Part shown: in pieces, positions 49,223-58,803 of the stretch
How positions within the stretch are numbered: the stretch's first letter is position 1
Layout of the letters: every line of letters begins with the position of its first letter
From: an uncultured Prevotellaceae bacterium
Lineage (GTDB): Bacteria; Bacteroidota; Bacteroidia; Bacteroidales; Bacteroidaceae
Length of the DNA stretch: 64,000 nt
Direction of reading: 5' to 3'
Assembly (NCBI GenBank): GCA_937877625.1
Contig: CALFJG010000020.1
Location: 1 to 64,000, forward strand
The notes under the pieces: model-generated
Seen by the model: only the letters and a program-made list of their open reading frames with translations
Databases searched by the model: none
Told to the model about the DNA's origin: nothing
Position numbers and translations under genes: made by a program

Positions 49223-51412
49223 CTATCGTATGAAGAGCATTTCGCGATACTTGGGGAGTGTCCAAAGCGAGTCTTCCACTATTAGTTCGAGTTTGTCAAT
49301 GTGGTAGCGTATGCTCTCGAGATAGGGGGCTATGGTGTCGTGGTAGGCAATGGCTTTCTCGCGTAGGGTGGGGATGGTGTTGGCTTTTTTGCGTGCCTCC
49401 ACCATTTCGTTGGTGGCTTGAGCAATAAACGTGGTGTGCTTGTTTATCTTTTCTATCAAGTCGATGTTATAGCTGCCTAATCGTTGGGCATCGTCTTTGT
49501 TAAAGGCTTGCTGTAAGCGCAATACGCTCTCGGTGAGTTGTGTCTGATAGCGTGTCGCCACGGGTATGATGTGGTTCATTGCCAGGTCGCCCAGTACGCG
49601 GCTCTCTATCTGCACACGTTTTTGATACGTCTCCCACTTGATGTCGTTGCGTGCTTGCAGCTCGGCTTTTTTCATCACGCCCATTCGCTCAAACATTGCA
49701 ATGCTCTGTGGGTGGAGGTAGGTGTCAATCATCAGCGGCACGCTCACCTCACAGTCCAAGCCACGTTTCTCTGCCTCTGTCTTCCATTCGTCGCTATAGC
49801 CGTTTCCCTCGAAAATGATGGGGCGAATATCTTTTATATCTTCGCGAAGCACATCGAGCAGTGCTGCCGTCTTGGTCTGTCCTTTTTCTATGCGCCCTGA
49901 TACCCGCTCGTGGAAATCGGCAAGTGCCTCGGCTACCGCCGTGTTGAGTACAATCATCGCGCTGGCACAGTTGGCCGACGAGCCTACGGCGCGAAACTCA
50001 AAGCGATTTCCCGTGAAGGCAAACGGAGAGGTGCGGTTGCGGTCGGTGTTGTCAATCATCAGTTCAGGGATCTGAGGAATATCGAGGCGCATCCCGTGTT
50101 TGCCTTCGAGGGTGAAGAGCTGTTCGGTGGTGGAGTGTGCTATCTTCTGTAGCATATCGCCGATTTGCTTTCCCACGAAGGCCGATATTATCGCTGGCGG
50201 AGCCTCGTGTGCTCCGAGGCGATAGGCGTTGCTGGCGGAGGCTATGCTGGCTTTGAGCAGCCCGTTGTGGCGATATACGCCGCGCAGCGTTTCTACGATA
50301 AAGACGGCAAAGCGTAGGTTTTCCTCCGGCGTACGCCCGGGGCTGTGGAGCAAGGCTCCGTTATTGGTAGTGAGCGACCAGTTGTTGTGCTTACCCGAGC
50401 CGTTGACACCGGCAAAAGGTTTTTCGTGGAGCAACATACGGAAGCCGTGCTTTTTCGCCACCTTGCGCATCAACGACATCAAGAGCATATTGTGGTCAAC
50501 GGCCAGGTTACACTCCTCAAAGATAGGCGCCAGTTCAAACTGGTTGGGTGCTACCTCGTTGTGGCGTGTCTTGCAAGGTATGCCGAGTTGCAAGGCTTGT
50601 ATCTCCAAGTCTTTCATAAACTCTGCCACGCGTTCCGGGATAGCTCCGAAGTAATGGTCGTCCATCTGTTGGTTTTTAGCACTGTCGTGTCCCATCAGCG
50701 TCCGGCCCGTGAGCATAAGGTCGGGGCGGGCGTGATAGAACGCTTCGTCCACGAGGAAGTATTCCTGTTCCCACCCGAGGTTGGCGGTGACGTGGCTCAC
50801 GTTCTCGTCGAAGAACTTTGCTACCTTGGTTGCGGCTTTGTCCACTGCTGCGAGGGCTTTCTTGAGCGGTGCTTTATAGTCGAGTGCTTCGCCTGTGTAG
50901 GAGATAAACACGGTGGGTATCATCAGTGTGTCGCCTATGATAAATACGGGCGAGGCGGGGTCCCAGGCCGAGTAGCCGCGTGCCTCAAACGTAGAGCGTA
51001 TGCCACCGCTGGGGAAAGAGGAGGCATCGGGCTCTTGCTGTACGAGTTGCTTGCCCGTGAAGTCTTCTATCATACCGCCTTTCCCGTCGTGAACGACGAA
51101 GGCATCGTGTTTCTCTGCTGTGCCTTCGGTGAGCGGCTGAAACCAGTGGGTGCAGTGTGTCACGCCCATTTCCATTGCCCATTTCTTCATCCCCGAGGCC
51201 ACCTCGTCTGCCACGGCGAGCGAGAGTGGTGTGCCCTCTTCTATGGCACGGCGCAATAGGCGATACGTTTCGCGGGGCAGGTAGCGAAACATCTTTTCTT
51301 GGTTAAAGACGTATTTGCCGAAATAGTTTGAGGGTCGTTCGGCGGGCAGGCTGATTTCTACGGGTTGCCGCTTAGAGGCTACTTCTACGGCTTTGAAACG
51401 CAGGGAGGACAT
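49223..51412 (-). CDS. glnN: Glutamine synthetase type III
   Basis: A 729-residue enzyme of the large GSIII class found in Bacteroidetes, making glutamine from glutamate, ammonia and ATP. Landmarks are FPSGGIRSTFEARGYSAWD near 130, LGWEQEYFLVDE, KTRHNEVAPNQFELAP, GVNGSGKHNNWSL for ATP and RNRTSPFAFTGNRFEFR for the active site. The C-terminal part after about 610 is the class-specific extension. It lies 36 bases after dapL. Confidence 0.95.
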   Translation of the reverse strand: MSSLRFKAVEVASKRQPVEISLPAERPSNYFGKYVFNQEKMFRYLPRETYRLLRRAIEEGTPLSLAVADEVASGMKKWAMEMGVTHCTHWFQPLTEGTAEKHDAFVVHDGKGGMIEDFTGKQLVQQEPDASSFPSGGIRSTFEARGYSAWDPASPVFIIGDTLMIPTVFISYTGEALDYKAPLKKALAAVDKAATKVAKFFDENVSHVTANLGWEQEYFLVDEAFYHARPDLMLTGRTLMGHDSAKNQQMDDHYFGAIPERVAEFMKDLEIQALQLGIPCKTRHNEVAPNQFELAPIFEECNLAVDHNMLLMSLMRKVAKKHGFRMLLHEKPFAGVNGSGKHNNWSLTTNNGALLHSPGRTPEENLRFAVFIVETLRGVYRHNGLLKASIASASNAYRLGAHEAPPAIISAFVGKQIGDMLQKIAHSTTEQLFTLEGKHGMRLDIPQIPELMIDNTDRNRTSPFAFTGNRFEFRAVGSSANCASAMIVLNTAVAEALADFHERVSGRIEKGQTKTAALLDVLREDIKDIRPIIFEGNGYSDEWKTEAEKRGLDCEVSVPLMIDTYLHPQSIAMFERMGVMKKAELQARNDIKWETYQKRVQIESRVLGDLAMNHIIPVATRYQTQLTESVLRLQQAFNKDDAQRLGSYNIDLIEKINKHTTFIAQATNEMVEARKKANTIPTLREKAIAYHDTIAPYLESIRYHIDKLELIVEDSLWTLPKYREMLFIR

Positions 51413-51448
51413 AGGGATTAAGTATTTTTGACGGTTAAGAGTTTTAGT

Positions 51449-52669
51449 TTATTTTCTTATGCGGCGCATCGCTTCGGTACACTCTTCGCGGCTGCCGAAG
51501 GCGGTGAGGCGGATATAACCCTCGCCGCTGGGGCCAAAGCCCACGCCTGGCGTGCTGACAATATTATACTGTGTGAGGAGTGTTTCCCAGAATCCCCACG
51601 AGGTAGTGCCTTCGGGTACGCGGAACCAGATGTAGGGTGCGTCTTGTCCGCCGAACACTTGCAGGCCTGCCTCGGTGAGTGCCTCGCGCATAATGCGTGC
51701 GTTCTCCATATAATAATTTATGGTCTCCTGCACTTGTTGTTTGCCCTCGGGCGTATAGATGGCTTCGGCGGCGCGTTGTACGATGTAAGGTGTGCCGTTG
51801 AACTTGGTACACTGGCGGCGGTTCCAGAGTGGGTTGAGAGCCACACGGCTACCATCGGCGGCTTTGGCGGTGACTTCCTGTGGCACCACGGTGAAACCGC
51901 AGCGCAAGCCGGTGAAGCCTGCCGTCTTGGAATAGGAGTGGAACTCCACGGCGCATTGCTTAGCGTCTTTTATCTCGTAGATGCTGCGCGGAATGTCGTC
52001 GTGGCGTATGTATGCCTCGTAGGCAGCATCGTAAAGGATGAGCGCACCTGTCTGGTTGGCGTAGTCCACCCAGCGTTGCAGGTCTTCACGGCGTAGCACA
52101 GTACCCGTGGGGTTGTTGGGGTAGCACAAATAGATAATATCTACAGGATTTTCAGGCAGTGCTGGCACAAAGCCATTTTCGGCGGTGCAGGGAGCATAGG
52201 TGATGCGGCTCCACACCCCGTTGAGTATCTCTCCGGCACGTCCGGCCATCACATTGCTGTCGATATAAACGGGATAGACGGGGTCGGTGATAAGAACGTT
52301 GTTGTCCGTGCCGAGGATGTCGCCGAAGTTGCCCGTGTCGCTTTTTGCGCCGTCGTTGATAAAGATTTCGTCAATGCCGATTTCTATGCCGCGGGGCAGG
52401 AACACATTGTCTTTAATGGCTTGTCGCAGGAAGTCGTAGCCTTGTTCGGGGCCATAGCCGCGAAAGGTGTTGCTACAGGCTTGTTCGTCAACAGCCTTAT
52501 GGAGTGCCTCAATCACAGCGGGGGCGAGCGGACGTGTCACATCGCCGATGCCAAGGCGAATAACAGGGGCATCGGGGTGTTCGGCTTTGTATTTGGCTAC
52601 GCGTTGTGCGATGTCCACAAAGAGATAGTTCTTCTGAAGTTTGAGGAAGTTGTTGTTTAGAGTTGCCAT
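51449..52669 (-). CDS. dapL: LL-diaminopimelate aminotransferase
   Basis: A 406-residue fold type I PLP aminotransferase. It converts tetrahydrodipicolinate directly to LL-diaminopimelate. RLGIGDVTRPL, GYGPEQGYDFLRQAI, CYPNNPTGTVL and SYSKTAGFTGLRCGF with the PLP lysine are all typical of DapL. It is followed by glnN and preceded by dapF, giving the last two steps of meso-diaminopimelate synthesis side by side. Confidence 0.95.
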   Translation of the reverse strand: MATLNNNFLKLQKNYLFVDIAQRVAKYKAEHPDAPVIRLGIGDVTRPLAPAVIEALHKAVDEQACSNTFRGYGPEQGYDFLRQAIKDNVFLPRGIEIGIDEIFINDGAKSDTGNFGDILGTDNNVLITDPVYPVYIDSNVMAGRAGEILNGVWSRITYAPCTAENGFVPALPENPVDIIYLCYPNNPTGTVLRREDLQRWVDYANQTGALILYDAAYEAYIRHDDIPRSIYEIKDAKQCAVEFHSYSKTAGFTGLRCGFTVVPQEVTAKAADGSRVALNPLWNRRQCTKFNGTPYIVQRAAEAIYTPEGKQQVQETINYYMENARIMREALTEAGLQVFGGQDAPYIWFRVPEGTTSWGFWETLLTQYNIVSTPGVGFGPSGEGYIRLTAFGSREECTEAMRRIRK

Positions 52670-52724
52670 AGTTTCTTTCTTTCTTTTTATGGAGTGGTGG
52701 GGATAACAGGTTTTTGTGATAGTG

Positions 52725-53576
52725 TTATTCTTCTATGCCTATCTCGCCCTCAAAGACCGTGGCGGCGGGGCCGGTCATATAGATGTGGTTGTCGGCTTCT
52801 CGCCATTCGATATGCAGCTCGCCGCCGTCCATAATGATGCGGCTCTCTCGGGCGGCGTGGCCTGTGAGGAAGGCCGCTGTAGCAACAGCGCAGGCTCCTG
52901 TGCCGCAGGCTTGGGTGATACCCGTGCCGCGTTCCCATACACGTACGCGCAGTGCGCCGTCTGTTTGTTTCTCTACAAATTCTATGTTACAACGCTCGGG
53001 AAACACGGGGCTGAGTTCCAGTGCGCGCCCCTCGCCGGTGAGGTCGATGTCTGTCATCTTCGGCACAAACACCACAAAGTGAGGGTTGCCCATACACACA
53101 TAGGTGCCGATGTATTGCTTTCCGGCGGCTTCTACAACGCCGTTGTGCAGTGAGCCGTCGGGCGTGGCGCATTGCTGTGGGTTGCTCAGTATTGGTTCGC
53201 CCATATCCACAGTGACGCTTTCCACTAAGCCGTCGTTGCCTACGTGGAGGTGCAGTACTTTTATGCCCGAGAGGGTCTCAAGAGTCACCGTGGTCTTGTC
53301 GGTGAGTTTGTTGTCGTAAACGTATTTTGCGATACAACGTGTGCCGTTGCCACACATCATTCCTTCACTACCATCGTTGTTGAACATACGCATAGAGAAG
53401 TCGGCCACGTGGCTCTTTCCTATAAGTATTAGCCCGTCGCCGCCGATACCTTTGTGGCGGTCGCTCCAGGCTATGGCCAGTTCTTCGGGTTTTTCAAGTG
53501 GAAAGTCGGGCGTATAGACATACACGTAGTCGTTGCCCGCACCGTGCATCTTAGTAAAGTGGATAATGCGTTTCAT
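52725..53576 (-). CDS. dapF: Diaminopimelate epimerase
   Basis: A 283-residue PLP-independent racemase-like enzyme turning LL- into meso-diaminopimelate for peptidoglycan and lysine. Both catalytic cysteines are visible: MMCGNGTRC near 83 and QACGTGACA near 235. MHGAGNDYVYV at the start is also conserved. It lies 55 bases upstream of dapL. Confidence 0.95.
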   Translation of the reverse strand: MKRIIHFTKMHGAGNDYVYVYTPDFPLEKPEELAIAWSDRHKGIGGDGLILIGKSHVADFSMRMFNNDGSEGMMCGNGTRCIAKYVYDNKLTDKTTVTLETLSGIKVLHLHVGNDGLVESVTVDMGEPILSNPQQCATPDGSLHNGVVEAAGKQYIGTYVCMGNPHFVVFVPKMTDIDLTGEGRALELSPVFPERCNIEFVEKQTDGALRVRVWERGTGITQACGTGACAVATAAFLTGHAARESRIIMDGGELHIEWREADNHIYMTGPAATVFEGEIGIEE

Positions 53577-53658
53577 ATCCTTGAGAGGTTTGGTCTTAGT
53601 GGTTTGGTTGATTTGTTTGGTTGTTTGAAACGATGAGAAACGACTAATCGTTTTCCTG

Positions 53659-54243
53659 CTACTCTTCTTTCACTTCTATCATCAATTCCTCGCTCGCAGC
53701 GTTTTTGGCAGCCTTTTTCACCGCGCGGCTCACGGCGATGGCGGTGAGCATCTGCAAGGGGGCGTAGATGATTAAGGCGTAGCCCATAATAAGGAAGGGC
53801 AGAGCGGCTACCTCGTTCCAGAACACGAGTACCAATACGCCTGCTACAAAGAGCAACACGGGAAAGAGGTAGTGCCAGATGGAAATGGCTGGCTCGGTGC
53901 GACGTGCGCGCCACACATTCAGGCAACCCATTGTGCCGAACATTATCAGCACGCCGGCCAGTGCATAGAGCAAGAAAGCAATAAAAGCATTGGGGAAGCA
54001 CAGCAGATAGATGCCAAAGAGTATGCTCCCACCGGCGGTGAATGGTATCATTGGCATATAGGTGGCATCGCGGTCGGTGATGAGTGCTAAGAGTGTTACT
54101 AAGCCGGGCAACATAAATAGCACGCCACAACCCATTACAATCCATTTTGGAGCGTCGGGGCTAAAGGTGACGAGCAACACACCGAGTAGCAGCAACGTGA
54201 TGTTGCGCAGCAGGGCTTGGAGGAGATAGTTTTTTGTGGGCAT
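53659..54243 (-). CDS. Six-helix membrane protein (HdeD/DUF308-like)
   Basis: A 194-residue inner-membrane protein with about six hydrophobic segments and a charged C-terminal tail (AVKKAAKNAASEEL). The pairs of helices with short connecting loops resemble DUF308/HdeD proteins, linked to acid stress in enterobacteria. The similarity is by pattern only. It lies between rseP and dapF with 24 and 82 bases on each side, probably in the same transcript. Confidence 0.6.
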   Translation of the reverse strand: MPTKNYLLQALLRNITLLLLGVLLVTFSPDAPKWIVMGCGVLFMLPGLVTLLALITDRDATYMPMIPFTAGGSILFGIYLLCFPNAFIAFLLYALAGVLIMFGTMGCLNVWRARRTEPAISIWHYLFPVLLFVAGVLVLVFWNEVAALPFLIMGYALIIYAPLQMLTAIAVSRAVKKAAKNAASEELMIEVKEE

Positions 54244-54267
54244 AGTGTAGTGAGGTTTTTGGTGTGC

Positions 54268-55638
54268 TTAGAACACAAAGTTTCTAAAGTCGTTGAAGAT
54301 AGCAAATACCATAAGTGCCAGGATGAGAAACATTCCTATCGTCTCGGCACGCTCTATGAATTTGTCGGAGGGTTTTCGTCGTGTGATGATTTCCACGATG
54401 AGGAAAAGCACGTGTCCGCCGTCGAGTGCGGGTATAGGCAGTATGTTCATAAAGGCGAGCATCAGACTGATAAAGGCAGTGAGTTCCCAAAAGCGTTGCC
54501 ACTGCCACGTTTCGGGGAAGAGGCTGCCAATAGCGCCGAAACTGCCTACGCTCTTTGCACCATCGGCGGTGAAGAGATATTTCAGGTCGTCCACATATCC
54601 GCTTAGTACCTGCCAACCGTGGGAAACACCTGCGGGGAAACTTTCAAAGAAGCCGTAACTCTGTTTTACGGTCTTACACGTCTTGAGTGGCGAGTTCCAC
54701 ATCACGCCGAGCACATAGTCTGCGCCGAGGCTCAGTGTCAGGGTGTCCACTTGGCTCGCGCCGCGGTGTGTCAGTGCCACCGAGATGTTTCGCAGGCGCA
54801 TACTGTCTTCGTGTGTGCCTGCCTCAAGCACGTCGTTCATCTGTCCGCGCAGGGCTGCATATTCGTTCCAGGTGGCCATCGGTTGTCCGTTGAACATTTT
54901 TATGGTGTCGCCGGGTAGGATGCCTGCCTTCTCTGCGGGGCTTCCTGCTACAACGCTATCTACGAGGCTTGCTGTATAGGGTTCGAAGAAGCGCGGCTCT
55001 GTTTTGAGCATCTGCAACATATCCAGCCCGTCGTCGGGCATAGTGATTTCCACCTCTTTGCCTTGACGAAGCACCGTCACTGTCTTTGCCTCGCTGAGGC
55101 TGCGATACAGTTCCATGCCGAAGCGTTCAAAGGCTATGCCGTCGATAGCCACGGGAATGTCGTGTTGTTCAAAACCCAGCGCGGTGGCTTGCTTGTTGTA
55201 GTAGAAGCCCTGTGTGATGTTTCTCATCGGCACATACTCATCGCCCCACGTGAAGAGTATCAGGGCGTAGATGACAAAGGCGGTGAGCAGGTTCATCAAT
55301 ACGCCGCCCGTCATAATCAGCAGGCGTTGCCACGCGGGTTTCGCGCGAAACTCCCACGGCTCCACCTTTTCCGAGAGTTGGTCGGCCTTTTGTGTCTCGT
55401 CCACCATACCGGCTATCTGTACATAGCCGCCCAGCGGTAGCCAGCCGATGCAGTACGTGGTGTCGCTACCTTTGGGCTTGAACTTCACCGGTGTGAACCA
55501 GGGGTCAAAAAACAGAGAGAACTTATTGACGCGCACCTTAAAGAGTTTGGCGAACAAAAAGTGGCCGCCCTCGTGGAGCAACACAAGGAGCGACAAACAA
55601 GCAATGAGTTGCAGGGCGCGAATGAAAAATACTTCCAT
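54268..55638 (-). CDS. rseP: Site-2 intramembrane protease RseP
   Basis: A 456-residue membrane metalloprotease. The zinc site is VLLHEGGHFLFAK (HExxH near 22-26) in the first helix, and NILPIPALDGGHVLF (LDG) near 400 in the third. One or two PDZ-like domains lie between (about 120-330; AGILPGDTIKMFNGQP). It cuts anti-sigma factors or signal-peptide remnants in the membrane. It follows dxr by 60 bases, the usual dxr-rseP order. Confidence 0.94.
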   Translation of the reverse strand: MEVFFIRALQLIACLSLLVLLHEGGHFLFAKLFKVRVNKFSLFFDPWFTPVKFKPKGSDTTYCIGWLPLGGYVQIAGMVDETQKADQLSEKVEPWEFRAKPAWQRLLIMTGGVLMNLLTAFVIYALILFTWGDEYVPMRNITQGFYYNKQATALGFEQHDIPVAIDGIAFERFGMELYRSLSEAKTVTVLRQGKEVEITMPDDGLDMLQMLKTEPRFFEPYTASLVDSVVAGSPAEKAGILPGDTIKMFNGQPMATWNEYAALRGQMNDVLEAGTHEDSMRLRNISVALTHRGASQVDTLTLSLGADYVLGVMWNSPLKTCKTVKQSYGFFESFPAGVSHGWQVLSGYVDDLKYLFTADGAKSVGSFGAIGSLFPETWQWQRFWELTAFISLMLAFMNILPIPALDGGHVLFLIVEIITRRKPSDKFIERAETIGMFLILALMVFAIFNDFRNFVF

Positions 55639-55698
55639 AAGAATACAAGAGAGGGTTGCTAAGGCTTGGGTGAAACCTAATGGTTGTTGTTTTGTTGG

Positions 55699-56856
55699 TT
55701 ACTGTTGTTTGTTGATGTATGCTATTGCTTTGCTACGTGCTTCGTGGTCGGTGTCGAAGCAGTCTTTGAGTGTCGGCGAGGGGTTTGAGGGGATGTACTC
55801 CATACAATGTAGTATGGTGTCGCATAGTTGTGTGTAGCTGATTACGCCGTCGCGAAACGCCAGGTTTGCCACTTCGTTTGCTGCGTTCATCACGCACGGC
55901 ATTGTCCCGCCCGTTGCTGCGGCGGTATAGGCATAGGCCAAGCAGGGGAAGCGCTCGGTGTCGGGGCGTTCAAAGTGCAAGGCTCGGAGTGTGAAGAGGT
56001 CGATGCGTCCTGCCTCCAGCGTCAGCCGCTCGGGGTAGCACAGGGCGTGTTGTATCGGCAGACGCATATCGGGCACAGCGAGTTGGGCTTTCACGCTGCC
56101 GTCCACGAACTGCACGGCACTATGTACCACACTTTCGGGATGTACCACTACCTCCACCTGTTCGGGACGCACGCCGAAGAGGTGGCACGCCTCTATCATC
56201 TCAAAGCCTTTGTTCATCATCGTAGCACTGTCGATGGTGATTTTCTCGCCCATTGTCCAGTTGGGGTGTCGCAAGGCTTCTGCCGCGGAGACGTGCGCCA
56301 GGTCTTCGCGGCTATACCGCCTGAAGGGGCCGCCGCTTGCGGTGAGCAATATCTTTTCTATCGTAGCCGGCTCTTCTCCTTGTAGGCATTGGAAGATGGC
56401 CGAGTGCTCGCTGTCGATGGGTAGGATGTCCACGCCGTACTGTTTTGCCAGTGGCATAATCAGTGAGCCTGCCACCACGAGCGTTTCTTTGTTGGCCAGG
56501 GCAATGGTGCGCCCGGCTTCTATGGCGGCGATAGTGGATGGCAGCCCCGCGAAGCCCACCAATGCTGTCACCACGGTGTCGATGCCGTCCCACGTGGCGG
56601 CCTCGCACAGTGCGTCGTTGCCCGAGAGTACCTTTGTCGGTGTATGGGAGAGGGCGGTCTTGACGTACTCGCGGCGTGTCTCGTCGGCGATGACCACCAC
56701 CTCGGGTCGAAATTCTAAGGCTTGCTCCACGAGCCGGTCGGCGTTGTGTCCTGCTGTGAGTGCTACGGCACGAAAGCGGTCGGGGTGGCGGCGCACAATG
56801 TCGAGCGTTTGTGTGCCGATGGAGCCGGTGGAGCCTATAACAGCAAGGTTTTTCAT
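55699..56856 (-). CDS. dxr: 1-deoxy-D-xylulose-5-phosphate reductoisomerase
   Basis: A 385-residue NADPH enzyme that makes MEP in isoprenoid synthesis. The N-terminal GSTGSIGTQTLDIV binds NADPH. ANKETLVVAG, PIDSEHSAIFQCL, TASGGPFR and KITIDSATMMNKGFE carry the metal and substrate residues. It lies 15 bases after rimM. Confidence 0.95.
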   Translation of the reverse strand: MKNLAVIGSTGSIGTQTLDIVRRHPDRFRAVALTAGHNADRLVEQALEFRPEVVVIADETRREYVKTALSHTPTKVLSGNDALCEAATWDGIDTVVTALVGFAGLPSTIAAIEAGRTIALANKETLVVAGSLIMPLAKQYGVDILPIDSEHSAIFQCLQGEEPATIEKILLTASGGPFRRYSREDLAHVSAAEALRHPNWTMGEKITIDSATMMNKGFEMIEACHLFGVRPEQVEVVVHPESVVHSAVQFVDGSVKAQLAVPDMRLPIQHALCYPERLTLEAGRIDLFTLRALHFERPDTERFPCLAYAYTAAATGGTMPCVMNAANEVANLAFRDGVISYTQLCDTILHCMEYIPSNPSPTLKDCFDTDHEARSKAIAYINKQQ

Positions 56857-56871
56857 TATGCTTGTGGCGTT

Positions 56872-57405
56872 TTATTCGTTGATACTGAGTATGCCCTGCG
56901 GGAGGTCTAAGCGTAGCAGACGTTCTTCCTCGTAGTGTGCGCTGACAAAGTCGTCGTGCAGGGGGAGCAACACTTCTTTCCCGTTTTCCGTGGTGACGTA
57001 GAGCAGGATGTTGGCGTTGCGGTCGTCCACGGCAGTCACTTTACCGATAGGTAGCCCCTGGGCTGTTTCTACGCGGTAGCCCACAAAGGCGTGCCAGCCG
57101 CTCGTCTCGCCTTGTCGTGTCGGCACCTCGTCGGTGGGAAGGGATATCTCGCACCCCACCAGTTCGGCGGCACTCTCCTCGCTATCCACGCCGTCAAACC
57201 TCACGATGTAGCTCGCTCCGCCTTTGCCTCGCCAGTGGTTTATGAAGTAGGGTACGGGCAGGGAGTCTAAGGTGACGAAGACGTACGCGGGCATTTCGTT
57301 CTCGCTGTTTTCCAAGGCGTGTGTGAGGTGGAGCGTCAGCTCGCCTCGTGTGCCGTGGCGGCGTCCTATGCGTCCCACCTGTGTGAGTGGCGGCAAGGTG
57401 TTCAT
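56872..57405 (-). CDS. rimM: 16S rRNA processing protein RimM
   Basis: A 177-residue factor for 30S head assembly. The N-terminal domain starts QVGRIGRRHGTRGELTL, and the PRC barrel (about 95-170) begins WHAFVGYRVET, ending LLPLHDDFV. It overlaps the murA stop by 4 bases, so translation is coupled. RimM is usually next to rpsP or trmD; here it sits between murA and dxr. Confidence 0.9.
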   Translation of the reverse strand: MNTLPPLTQVGRIGRRHGTRGELTLHLTHALENSENEMPAYVFVTLDSLPVPYFINHWRGKGGASYIVRFDGVDSEESAAELVGCEISLPTDEVPTRQGETSGWHAFVGYRVETAQGLPIGKVTAVDDRNANILLYVTTENGKEVLLPLHDDFVSAHYEEERLLRLDLPQGILSINE

Positions 57406-58712
57406 CCTTCGCGATATATCTTAGCGCCGAGGCTACTGAGGCGTTCTTCTATACGTTCGTAGCCACGGTCTATCTGTTCTACGTTTTCTATCACACTTGT
57501 TCCCTCGGCGTTGAGTGCGGCGATGAGCATCGCTATGCCGGCACGGATGTCGGGCGAGGCCATGCGCCGCCCGTGCAGGCGAAGTGCGCGGTCGTGGCCT
57601 ACCACTACGGCGCGGTGTGGGTCGCAGAGTATGATCTGCGCTCCCATCTCAATGAGTTTGTCGGTGAAATAGAGCCGGCTCTCAAACATCTTTTGATGGA
57701 TCAGCACACTGCCCTTAGCCTGTGTAGCCACCACGATGAGTGCGCTGAGCATATCGGGTGAGAGGCCGGGCCAGGGGGCATCGGCGAGTGTCATAAACGA
57801 GCCGTCGAGGAACGTGTCAACCTGATAGTGCTCGTGGCGTGGGATGAACATGTCGTCGTCGGCGCGTTGCTCAAGCGTCACTCCCAGTCGGCGAAACGCT
57901 TCGGGCATTATGCCGAGCCAGGGCCACCCCACGTTTTTAATGGTTATGCCGTTGCCCGTCGTGGCTGCCATTGCTGCGAAGCTTCCTACCTCAATCATAT
58001 CGGGAAGTATGCTGTGGTTGGCGGCACCCAGGCTCTCCACGCCTTTTATAGTGAGAAGGTTTGAAGCAATGCCGCTTATGTTCGCACCCATCTTGCACAG
58101 CATCTTACATAGTTGTTGGATGTAGGGTTCGCACGCGGCGTTGTAGATAGTTGTTGTGCCCTGGGCGAGTGTGGCGGCCATAATGATGTTGGCTGTTCCC
58201 GTCACGCTTGCCTCATCGAGGAGCATATAGTTCCCGCGTAGGTGTGTGGCTTTGAGCAGATAGATGCTGGAGGCCTCGTCGTAGCAGAAGGTGGCCCCGA
58301 GCTTTTCAAAGCCGAGGAAATGTGTGTCTAAGCGCCGCCGCCCTATCTTGTCGCCGCCGGGGCGGGCTATGGCTGCCTGGCCAAAACGCGCCAGGAGCGG
58401 GCCGGTAAGCAGTATGCTGCCGCGCAGACGGGCGCAGCGTTCTAAGTAGTCCTTGCTGTGCAGGTAGTCAAGGTTTATTTCGCGGGCGGAGAAGGAGTAG
58501 TCGCCGACGTTGTGCTTTTCCACTTCCACGCCGATGTCCTGCAGCAGTGCGATAAGGTTGTTTACATCGGCAATATCGGGTACGTTGCTGATGCGCACGG
58601 GCTCGGGGGTGAGCAGTGTGGCACTAATCACTTGCAGGGCTTCGTTTTTCGCGCCTTGTGGCGTGATGGTGCCTTGCAGGGTGTGGCCGCCTTCTATGAT
58701 AAAGGATGACAT
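57402..58712 (-). CDS. murA: UDP-N-acetylglucosamine 1-carboxyvinyltransferase MurA (Cys-to-Asp variant)
   Basis: A 436-residue enzyme for the first step of peptidoglycan synthesis. It begins GHTLQGTITPQGAKNEAL and carries RGSILLTGPLLARFG. The loop with the catalytic residue reads ARPGGDKIGRRRLDTH: Asp121 stands where E. coli has Cys115. This change is known to make MurA insensitive to fosfomycin and occurs naturally in mycobacteria, chlamydiae and others. It lies 91 bases after DUF4290. Confidence 0.93.
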   Translation of the reverse strand: MSSFIIEGGHTLQGTITPQGAKNEALQVISATLLTPEPVRISNVPDIADVNNLIALLQDIGVEVEKHNVGDYSFSAREINLDYLHSKDYLERCARLRGSILLTGPLLARFGQAAIARPGGDKIGRRRLDTHFLGFEKLGATFCYDEASSIYLLKATHLRGNYMLLDEASVTGTANIIMAATLAQGTTTIYNAACEPYIQQLCKMLCKMGANISGIASNLLTIKGVESLGAANHSILPDMIEVGSFAAMAATTGNGITIKNVGWPWLGIMPEAFRRLGVTLEQRADDDMFIPRHEHYQVDTFLDGSFMTLADAPWPGLSPDMLSALIVVATQAKGSVLIHQKMFESRLYFTDKLIEMGAQIILCDPHRAVVVGHDRALRLHGRRMASPDIRAGIAMLIAALNAEGTSVIENVEQIDRGYERIEERLSSLGAKIYREG

Positions 58713-58803
58713 TTATGCTGTTTTCGTTTTTACAACGCTGTGGGTTTGTTCTGCGACGTACTTCTTTGTGTTTCGTCCGCTTATATCCCTTGCGCGTTGT
58801 TCC

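Noticed and set aside
49203..49265. Longer ATG start of the DUF5063 protein
   Set aside because: It would overlap glnN by 43 bases; a GTG 20 bases after the glnN stop fits the family N terminus better.
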